The notes under the pieces were generated by a model that saw nothing but the letters and a program-made list of their open reading frames with translations, was not told the DNA's origin and did no database searches. Made by a program: the position numbers and the translations under genes. Shown one piece after another: positions 35,269 through 43,686 of a stretch of 64,000 bases of DNA. Source of the stretch: Arthonia radiata (lineage: Eukaryota; Ascomycota; Arthoniomycetes; Arthoniales; Arthoniaceae); the NCBI GenBank assembly GCA_002989075.1, contig PSQN01000013.1, positions 1,646,379 through 1,710,378 on the forward strand. Reading direction: 5' to 3'. Position 1 is the stretch's first letter. Each line of letters begins with the position of its first letter.

Positions 35269-35589
35269 TCAGATCAGTAGCCCAATCCTATCGTGTCTTT
35301 GAAGGAAATCAACTGAACATACCATAGACCAAAGGGCTCCGCCCGACCCGTGCCGTCTAACCTTGTCGACCCCAACAATCCAAAGGCGCGTTATGACAGC
35401 CTGCAAAAAGACCATGGGCATTCTTGGCAGATACATCTGTTCAATGATAATTGTGGGCTCAGGCAGTACCGCGGCTGGTCTGTGCGGAAGCGCCTGCGCA
35501 AGGACAACAATGGCAATGAGAGCTTTCAATATCACCAGCTTGGACATTACAAGGACTGGCAGGGTGCGGATAAGTCGGGGACCGAGCAT
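35269..35589 (-). CDS. Doubtful ORF, possible small secreted or membrane protein
   Basis: A 106-codon frame from ATG 35589. An internal ATG at 35547 gives MSKLVILKALIAIVVLAQA, which would make a fair signal peptide. Against it, the opposite strand has an equally long hydrophilic frame (35353-35718, no ATG) containing DLTKKEYGELVQKHSEKGEE. The antisense of a hydrophilic frame is expected to look hydrophobic. I cannot decide which, if either, is coding. Confidence 0.2.
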   Translation of the reverse strand: MLGPRLIRTLPVLVMSKLVILKALIAIVVLAQALPHRPAAVLPEPTIIIEQMYLPRMPMVFLQAVITRLWIVGVDKVRRHGSGGALWSMVCSVDFLQRHDRIGLLI

Positions 35590-36972
35590 GACCTAACGAA
35601 AAAAGAGTACGGTGAGCTGGTTCAGAAACACAGCGAGAAGGGAGAGGAGGCACGAAACGGGGATGACCACGATCTGCAGCAGAACAGGAAGCTACCTCAT
35701 CGCCAGAGCATCCACTGAGCGCCCGAGCGAGCATGGTTGACGGGTGATGCGTGTGATTCGGACTGGTTGCCGGGCTTCGTCGGGCTTCGAGCCTGCGTAG
35801 AGCTCCTGCTGCTATACTCCATATGAGGACTGCCTCTTCTTTGTGGATTTAGTGGCAAACACAGGCCATACCTCCCCTCAACGGATTTGAGTAACACTCT
35901 TTCGCTCTTTCGCTTTTGCAGAACCTATTTTTCCTTGAGACTTGACACGATCGCCGAGCCAGACTCGTCCGCTCGACGATCTATATTGCTAGCATTCTTT
36001 GCAGCAGAAGCAGTCTAGCAGAGTATGAACCGCATTACATGCGGCATGGCTACTGTGATACCTACGAGCTTTAGTAGTTTGCAATGTAACCGACGATTAC
36101 CAATAGTTGGGAATGCTTTTGGAGGCTATAGCTCGACTGGGTCATCACGAGCTGCTGCTTGAGCGATTGACGTAGACTTGGTTGTAAAAGGTTGCAATCC
36201 CATTCGATGCTGATGCTGACTTACCAACTTACTTTCGTGCTTCAGTTGTGTTACGTATGGCGATTGAAGTTGTTATGGCTGAATATCAATGTTTGGACGG
36301 TGCGTTATTCGGGTCTGCCGCGCAATCAGATAATGCGGGAGAGGCTTATGCCATCTCAACAACAAGCTACGACCTCTGCTCTAGCTTTCTCCGACTTCAC
36401 AAACACGCGAGCCAATGCCAGCAGAGAGCGAGACATGTTAGTGCATCGACATCGATGCGCTCAGTGAAATAATGTCTCTTCTATGTAACTTCTTTTGCGA
36501 TGTCGGTCTTGCTGCTACTTGTCCGTCATCGATGGGTAACACTCACAGTGCCAGAGCTGTGACGTCGTGGTCTTGTGATGTGGCAACTTCGGGCGGTCAT
36601 TGTTAAGAAAGGCAGACGATTCTTGTAGCGCATATGTTTTACCTTTCAGCAAGGATTGTTTAGAACCTGACAAGTTTCAGATCGAGTAGAGCGTTGAAGG
36701 ATGATTGTTGTTGAATTACCCTTGTGAGGCCGGCTGTCCACGGCCGCACGGTGATAACAACTCACACAGAGTGATTCTGTGTATTTTTGCGTGTAAATGC
36801 CGCGAGTATTTCTTACAGGAGCTTGTCGGCTCTATGCACAGCCGAGGTAGGGGACGCGCAGCCATTCCTCACGGCTCTAACATCTATCAAGACCCGAGAG
36901 AGTCTCGATCTACCCGAAACGACTGGGGAGTCCGACAGACTCAAAGCAGGCTGAAAACGGTGCTGTCCTTTG

Positions 36973-36995
36973 CGGTGCTCTAATATAGAGCACCG
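36973..36995. repeat. Perfect inverted repeat, 10-bp arms with 3-nt loop
   Basis: CGGTGCTCTA (36973-36982), loop ATA, TAGAGCACCG (36986-36995). It would form a stable small hairpin or a symmetric protein-binding site. It sits about 320 bp upstream of a possible plus-strand gene at 37318. Confidence 0.8.
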
Positions 36996-37317
36996 GTGAC
37001 GTCGACTACCACGCTGAACACCTTACCTTTACTACATGGCGGGGGTACCGGACACCACCACCAACGTTGATCAGCGGCTGCGAACGGCAACGCATGCTAT
37101 TTAAGATATCCAATGTGATTTCAGTGATGGGAAATCATTGCTGTAACCATCCGGGCCACAGAGCATCGTCTCATCAATAGAGCTTTGTGCCAGCTTTCAA
37201 AAGCAGGATTGTTGTTGTATTCCTGCACGACCTTTACGACAGCGGAGCATTCGCACAACAGAATACCGCAGTACCAACGCAATTACGAGAACCACATATA
37301 TCTTTTCACTTCCCAGA

Positions 37318-37722
37318 ATGTACGCACCTTCGTGCATTACCACCATCCACTGCTCATACTTATCGCGCAACAGGAGCAACAACAGCATCGACCAAGAAAA
37401 TGGACCCGCGCTTCGCGATGATCCCAACCATCTCATTGGCATGGAGCCTGCGGTGAAAGACCACCTCGATCCCACGAAATCATACCCGCTTGCTCCAGGC
37501 GTCAAACCCGAGCACGCATATCGCACCAGCGGCTTCGGTCTGCGTAGGCGCAATGTGCCGCGCTCCAGCCCATTTGACTTGCATCTGGTGCATTGTATCG
37601 TATTGTACTTGCGCCACCTCGCGCACCGCGAGACGAGCCAGTATCAGCTTCCAGTGGACCAAGAAAAGCATAATCGCTTGCGAAACGAGCATCCGAATGC
37701 GGCGGAGCCGGACAGCCAGTAA
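37318..37722 (+). CDS. Possible hypothetical protein (134 aa)
   Basis: A single frame from ATG 37318 to TAA 37722. Codon use is similar to confirmed genes nearby (many C/G-ending codons). The product is hydrophilic with a segment PLAPGVKPEHAYRTSGFGLR and a charged C-terminus (QEKHNRLRNEHPNAAEPDSQ). No domain is recognised and no splice evidence is available. Other frames over the same DNA are Cys/Arg-rich and look like shadows. Confidence 0.4.
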   Translation: MYAPSCITTIHCSYLSRNRSNNSIDQENGPALRDDPNHLIGMEPAVKDHLDPTKSYPLAPGVKPEHAYRTSGFGLRRRNVPRSSPFDLHLVHCIVLYLRHLAHRETSQYQLPVDQEKHNRLRNEHPNAAEPDSQ

Positions 37723-38104
37723 AGTTGACGGCAGTGGTAGGAGAGCGTGCTGAGGGCGCAAGTACCAGCACCGAATGGAGTGAAAGATGAACTCGTGTAG
37801 CGTCCACCTCGGCTACCTGCCAGTACGGCAGTAAACAATTGAGCGCAACGCACAAGCCTTGCTGTTATCTCCCTGTTTGCTCTACCCTCGTTTTACCACC
37901 CCAGGGATACTGTACAATCCTCAAAGTGCTTTGAAGGGTGAGCAAAGCCGCGACCCTCTACTGATGATTCATGGGCGCTTCTTTACCGTCGTGATGAGGC
38001 GTGTCGATTCAATATAGTGTGGGGTGCTGAAAATATAGGTTCTGCTTTGCGCGTGGTTGTTATCGTTGCGCGTGTATTAAACGGACTCCTCAATAACGGC
38101 AGCC
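37723..38104. other. Intergenic region, nothing recognised
   Basis: Separates two doubtful plus-strand ORFs. No repeat, promoter element or coding signal stands out. Confidence 0.4.
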
Positions 38105-38662
38105 ATGGCGAATGGTCGTGCCATGTTTCATGGGGCTGCGCGGCAACCCGACGCAAGAAATGACCTTGTTTCGCAACTTGAAAAGCAGCTGACAGGCGCA
38201 GAGGAGGCCTACCACTACTTGGCCATCATTGCTCTGCAAAGTGTCTCAGCACCTTTTGCCTCCGGAGCTCACAAGCAAAGCCAGATGCAAGCCTCTGCTG
38301 CTGACACACATGTCGGACCCGGATTGAGTGTCACTGATGACGAGGTCATCGCGAACACTCACCTATGCTGTAGTCATACTCTGGCGTGGCGCTCAAGGTA
38401 TCATTATTATCTGCCAACTCGAAGGCAGTTGTTCGCGCAGGAACGTCCTCGGCTGCGCTGCGGTGGAGGGAGACAGCCCCTATTTCACGGTAAGGCGGAT
38501 GTCGAGGCAATGGTTACCCGATCGGGAGCCAGCCAATACACGATTTCAACGAAGCTGACAAAATGGTGGAGCGACGTCTTCGATAGTAATCTCGCGCTTC
38601 CGCGGCACATGTCGCTAGCGCGCGTTTGTACCGACTACGGCACTTTGCACTCCAAGACGTGA
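38105..38662 (+). CDS. Doubtful ORF or decayed gene (185 codons)
   Basis: ATG 38105 has a good context (CAGCCATGG). The first ~75 residues look protein-like (SQLEKQLTGAEEAYHYLAIIALQSVS). After about base 38370 the protein-like signal moves to another frame, which reads LTYAVVILWRGAQGIIIICQ. This could mark an unrecognised intron, a frameshifted relic or chance. A further plausible coding patch lies at 38818-38988 (EVRTSQLPDEEKCIDVDKHN). I could not assemble a consistent spliced model. Confidence 0.25.
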   Translation: MANGRAMFHGAARQPDARNDLVSQLEKQLTGAEEAYHYLAIIALQSVSAPFASGAHKQSQMQASAADTHVGPGLSVTDDEVIANTHLCCSHTLAWRSRYHYYLPTRRQLFAQERPRLRCGGGRQPLFHGKADVEAMVTRSGASQYTISTKLTKWWSDVFDSNLALPRHMSLARVCTDYGTLHSKT

Positions 38663-39363
38663 GTCGGACAAGGTTTGGAAAAATATCTTCCACAACGGCT
38701 TCGTTTGGCTTGATCAAACGTCCTGAAACCGTTGTGCCGATGGCTGTTTGCTCCGCTGACCTCATGAACAGCCTGACACTTCAAGAGTCATGATATCAAT
38801 GTGATTTTGACATCGCAGCACGCCACACGCAACATCCAAAGCGTCCAGCTTGTCGAAGTGCGGACGAGCCAGTTGCCTGACGAGGAGAAATGTATTGATG
38901 TGGACAAGCACAATTCCTTGGCGGAACGAATCGACACAGCTCGTTCGACGACGCCATTGGCCCCCATGCAGGTCCGTGTTCAGGGGTAAGGCGCTAATCT
39001 GGAGAAGCCCGGGACCGCCTCGAAATTGATGGCAGGCGTCTCCCGCGTCTGGCTGGGGCGATCTGGACCCCTAATGATTCCAGCCATGCCCGCCTTCATT
39101 TCCATCCAATGTTGCTCCTCCAGCCGCGCTGCCTCCCTCTTTTCTCCCCGTCTCCGCCCACAAGAACAAGCCGCTCTCTTTTCTTCTCTCTCTCTTCATC
39201 AACTGCTTCCAGCGCACCAAAGTCTCATACACTCGTTCAACCCAGTCACTCTCTCGGCTTTGCGCTGCATATAATTAATACTCTCCGCTAATAAACCCAC
39301 CTCGACGCGTCACTCCACGTAAACATACCAGTCAATCACTTTCAGACGCACACATCAGACAAA
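38663..39363. other. Leader and promoter of the Kre9-like GPI gene
   Basis: Bases about 39110-39260 are strongly CT-rich on the plus strand, followed by a TATA-like stretch, then the start codon at 39364. The left part may include remnants related to the doubtful ORF upstream. Confidence 0.5.
39268..39280 (+). promoter_or_regulatory. TATA-like element upstream of the Kre9-like gene
   Basis: CATATAATTAATA lies about 85-95 bp upstream of the ATG at 39364, immediately after a long CT-rich tract. This arrangement is common for highly expressed fungal genes. Confidence 0.45.
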
Positions 39364-40252
39364 ATGCAGTTCATCATCTCCTCCATCGCCGTCTCGGCTC
39401 TTGCCTCCCTCGCTGCGGCCCAATCCCCGTTGGTTCAGGTCAACAACGCCCTGCCATCCTACGCCGCTGGCTCCACCTACAACGTCGACATTGTCGCACA
39501 GCCCGGCCCATACAGCCTGCAGCTGCGCCAGGGTGACAGCAGCGCTCTCAAGAACATCACATACTTGACCTGTAAGTTCATTTCCGCGATTTGCGCATCG
39601 CTACAAGATGCTTACTACCCCTCCAGGCTCTGGCTCCGGCAACTCCTTCTCTTTCACACCTGACAGCCGCCTGCAATCTCTGGGCAATTACGCGATCGAG
39701 ATCATCCAGGGCAGCGAGATCAACTTCTCCACCGTCTTCTCCATCACCGGCGGCAACGGCGATGGCTCGGCCACTTTCCCCAACCCAGCTGGCTGCCCAT
39801 CATCTGGTTCGTCCAGCTCCAGCTCCAGCTCTTCCAGCAGCTCTGCTTCTGCCACCAGCTACGGCACCGCCTCTGGCTCAATGACCACCGCCGCAAAGAC
39901 CGCCAACGGCTGCGCAGTGACCCAGATCGCCGACGGCCAGCCCCAGGCTCCCGCCAGCTGCACCCCGTCCGCGTCCCCATCCGCTGTCTACAACCCACCC
40001 GCTAAGGTCACCCCCGTGCCCGGCTACAACTCCGCCGCCGCTCCCTACATGCCCCAGGTCGGCGCCACCGGCAGCCCAGCCTCCAGCAACTCCACCATGC
40101 CCACCTACTCCGTCCCGTCCAAGCCTTCCACCAGCTCCACCGTTCAGCCCGGTAAAGCCCAACCCACCGCTCCCTCCAGCGGCGCTGCTCAACTCGGCAG
40201 CTCGTTCGCTCTCCTGGCTGGTGCGGCCGCGGCCTTTGCTTTCCTCAACTAA
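39364..40252 (+). CDS. Kre9/KNH-like GPI-anchored wall protein with one PIR motif
   Basis: Two exons, 39364-39571 and 39627-40252, giving 277 aa. Residues 1-19 are a signal peptide (MQFIISSIAVSALASLAAA). Residues about 20-115 form the Ser-Thr-rich GPI-anchored membrane (Kre9_KNH) beta-sandwich domain: YAAGSTYNVDIVAQPGPYSLQLRQGD, given by its ends at residues about 33-58, then GNYAIEIIQGSEINFSTVFSI. A poly-Ser stretch follows, then a single PIR-type motif in CAVTQIADGQPQAPASC. A Pro/Ser/Thr-rich linker and a C-terminal hydrophobic GPI signal (LGSSFALLAGAAAAFAFLN) end the protein. Family members are wall proteins linked to beta-1,6-glucan assembly. The PIR motif flanked by two Cys suggests possible covalent attachment to beta-1,3-glucan (inference). 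Confidence 0.88.
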
Positions 40253-40850
40253 GATGTTCGCACCTGATACCCAACCTCTACTTCACGGTGTGTTACGAAT
40301 ATCTAATGTTTGAGCGTTCTTATTGGGAAGCATGGTCTGGGATAGGTAATGGCTCGGATTTAGCCTACGGTCGACGGTGCGATACTGCATACTGTTCTAC
40401 TTCTAGTGTGTGTAATTTAGGGAATGTGCAAAAGCACGCAGTATTCCGAATCGTTGGGCGTGAGTCTATATCATCGAGCAATGAAGTAGCGAAATTAATC
40501 CTCTCGTCCAATCTGTGAATAATCTTGTCTTTCTACCCTCCTCTATTCTTACGTGCTCTTAGTATTGAGTATATCTAGTGGCGTCAACGTCGCATATGGG
40601 TTTACTGTATTGGGATGTCGGTCAAGTCTACTGCGAAGAGAACAGAGCTCGCGTCTTAAGAATTATTTTCCATTGACGGGGAAATCTCGTCATACAACGT
40701 AATTACGATTGCACGAATGCGCAAGTAAATCGTCTGATTGAATGATGCACAGTGTGCGGTTGTCTCAATTGTGAGTCGGCCACCCCTCCAGTAGGAGAGT
40801 CGTGCCTCGGGTGGCCATCTCAAACTTCACCACTGTACATGGTCCGCTCA
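40253..40850. other. Convergent intergenic region
   Basis: Lies between the 3' ends of the plus-strand GPI gene and the minus-strand membrane protein gene. It should hold both terminators. Nothing else was recognised. Confidence 0.45.
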
Positions 40851-42552
40851 TCACATCCACCTCACAAGCGGCGCGCACACTCGCAGCCAAGTATTAGCTC
40901 TCCAGCCCTGCGGCCGTCGCAAGTCATCAACGTAGCACGCCAATCCCGCGAACGCCAGGATGCCAGCCAGCGACAGCGACCACCCCACTCCAAACGGGTG
41001 TTCGGGTATTGCATAACCACAGAACCACGCGAGGAAACTGAAGGTGGTGATCGTGTACATGAATAGGCCGATAGCGAGAGGGACGTAACCGTGGGGTAGG
41101 CTGTCGTCCATGGTGTGCTTAGGTAGATCGCTGTCCTTGGCTAAGTTGTCGTCTTGCGATCTCGGTGCAGCTGTCAGTGGAGTGGTGCTTGTCATCCGGA
41201 GAGAGGGCAGCGACATGTCGCTGGGCGTGATGGGAGGAGACTCTTCGGAAGTCAGGCGGGGCTCCTCCGTGGCTCTGCAGATCTCCACGGTGCGAATATC
41301 TAGTTTTGTAAGTTGGATGTCTCTCTATCATGCAATCGGATACTGACATACCATAGAACGCCTCCACCGCGGGTATGACAGGCAGTATCAAGAGACACAA
41401 CGCAAGTGCTTGTCCAAAGTTGAGGGCAGACTCATCGTCACCCACGATCACTAGCGACTGCGGGACCTTTACTCGTGCCCACGTCAGCTGTCGGATGCCG
41501 TAGAAGTTTTCTGAGAGCCACGTTAGCGCCACTCCGTACGTAAGTGTTTCAGGGTCATACCGAAGAATAGCCACGTCATCTGCCACAAAAACGAATCGAG
41601 GAAGTCGAGGTAGACGTAGCTGAAAAGAAGCAGGGTCTTTTGAACGCGAGTGAACATGATATGCCCCCACCTCCCATTTCTAGAGTGCAACGAGTCGATC
41701 CGTCGTTGGCAGTGGGCTCGCCGTGCAGCTGACACCTGCATCTTCCCCGTCGTGCCGCGGAGGCACAATTTCACAAATTTGGACAGATACGCCAAGCTCA
41801 GCAAAATGAACAACAGCATCGCCACGACCCAGCGTGGTGAAAGTCGCATGCTGAAAGAATGCTGCTTCAACCGACACTGCGCCGAGACGCTCACAGGCGC
41901 ATCCGCGTACATCACGACGAGTCCAATCACCAACATGACGTACAACACGAACATTCCCGCCATACGAGCGTACTTCAGCGCCGGATTCTTGTTCAGATAA
42001 CGCTTCAGTAATGAGAGAGTGGACAAGTGCGTTGTCGATGAGAACCACGCAAGCACCACAATGACCAGGAAATGGTACGTGGAGAGCGTGCAGTGCTTCG
42101 CGTACCCCAGACAGCATAACGCGAGGCCAGTGCAGATCTGCTGGTCGCTGAGAGCGAGGACAAACCGTTCGAGTGCGTCCCGGCGGTTGTGCTTCACGGT
42201 CAGGTCATTCGTCGAAGCGGCGAGTCGCAATCCCAACAGGCGTCGGGAACACCGCTGGACTGTCCGTATGAGGCGCCGGTCAAGATCGTTGAGCAGCCCG
42301 TTACCCTCGTCACCATCCAGATCGCGAATGGCATCCGCGAAGTAACCAGTGATGATCGCCAGTAGGACGATGGCGGCCGTGACGCAGAATGCCACGATGA
42401 TCTGAAATTTGTCAGATCTGACGCCGATGGAAAGTGGATGATTGTTTCCTTACTCCTACTCCTGCAATATCTCGGTCGGACGGCCAATCTGGGAACTCAC
42501 GGCACGTGAGTTCTTCTGCCTGACAGTAGTCTATCCCGAAATCTCGTGCCAT
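40851..42552 (-). CDS. Hypothetical multi-pass membrane protein (515 aa)
   Basis: Four exons: 42454-42552, 41561-42401, 41352-41510 and 40851-41299, all with GT/AG introns (47-52 nt); the lengths sum to 516 codons. A short acidic N-terminus (MARDFGIDYCQAEELTCREF) precedes the first membrane helix (IIVAFCVTAAIVLLAIITGYF, residues about 34-54). A cytosolic-looking basic loop and about five more helices follow to residue ~320. A Ser/Thr/Pro-rich hydrophilic stretch (about 385-440) and two last helices end the protein. The topology and the N-terminal cysteines resemble uncharacterised fungal integral membrane proteins; I recognise no named family. Splice joins restore plausible sequence such as WLFF-E-NFYGIRQL and VEAFY-D-IRTVEIC. 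Confidence 0.8.
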
Positions 42553-43686
42553 GGTGAGAGCGGTGCTCTAATTGCCTCGAGCGTAGTATGAACATCAGTT
42601 GCGAGAGAGGCGCTTGAGTGAGATTTTAAAACTTTGACAATTCTGCATGAACGAAATGAATGGAAATGTGAGAAAGGTAGGAAAGACGATTGGCGAGAGA
42701 TGCATGACAAGCCTCCGCCACAATGATCATTGTAGGCGTCAGAAAGCAAAGTACTGTATCGTTGTAGCGGAGGGTCGAGAAGCAGCCTTGCAGGTGCTCT
42801 GCGGGCGTGAGAGATGACCAGGAGTCCGCGCCGTCCGGCCTGTATGGAGAGTTTGAGCAATTTTGCCTCTCACGATAGATCGAGGCCAGTAAGAAGAACC
42901 GTTTCGAAAATACATCAGCGCTGCAGTCACGATACAAGTAAATATTGGAAAGAAGAAGTCGGCGGTGCAACAACTTAGCCTCGGAGGCTTTTTGCCTCAC
43001 CGGTAATACGTGATTGCCCGATAAGGCAGGTGCCGTGCGTGCCAGGACAGCGTGCACGTGACAGCAAACCTCGCACGTCAATCTCTAATCTGTCTCCTCT
43101 TTTCACAGCCCGGAGGTTACATCCTAAGCTGCATCTTCTTTCCCCGATAACCCGTGTCGCTCAGTGCAATACATAGTGATATATGACCCTTCAGCGTGCC
43201 AAGCATGCCAAGGCAAGGAGGACGCCCCGTCGCATATACTTCACCTTGCAACCACTGCCATCACATTTCCCAAGCTGTCTAATGGTGGCACCTGTAGCGT
43301 TGTGATTCCTACTGGGTGTTCTGTCTACGAGGCAGGCTGGGCTGCTGAGCCCTAACACGAACTCCTCAACTTGACGGGCGGCCGCCTACACCGCTCCGCT
43401 AGCGCTCATGCTGGGGCCGAGTTGGTGTCGAATACGATGGAAGACAACAGCTCCTCAACCAGGTTTGTGCATTTCAGCAGAAGGGCTGAGAGCTTAAGTA
43501 TCTGCTATTGGCTCCAATGCGGTACAGTCGCCTAGGCGAACACTCGATGTGAATCATGCAACGCTCGATACAAGAGGGTTTGGTACGCCAGTCACGACTA
43601 CTCGAGCTGCCCCAAACCAACCCTCAAGTACTGGGCATCTCGTACAATTTATCGCACTGCCGTAATAGGTAACTAGTCGGGCAAAG
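42553..43686. promoter_or_regulatory. Divergent intergenic region, membrane protein / rvt-like gene
   Basis: Separates the starts of a minus-strand and a plus-strand gene, so it carries both promoters. I see no gene; the longest frame (42626-43081, minus) has no protein-like features. No long terminal repeats, target-site duplications or tandem repeats border the reverse-transcriptase-related gene on this side. Confidence 0.5.

Larger units (their letters stand above)
34717..37317. other. Gene-poor region with doubtful ORFs
   Basis: No confident gene on either strand. Contains an ambiguous ORF pair at 35269-35718 and a perfect hairpin at 36973-36995, listed separately. Remaining open frames are short and of random composition. 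No transposon termini or RT/transposase motifs were seen. Confidence 0.4.

Noticed and set aside
35353-35718. Hydrophilic plus-strand frame with DLTKKEYGELVQKH
   Set aside because: It has no ATG, an in-frame stop just upstream, and no firm upstream exon; an acceptor-like CCATAG near 35320-35326 is too little support.
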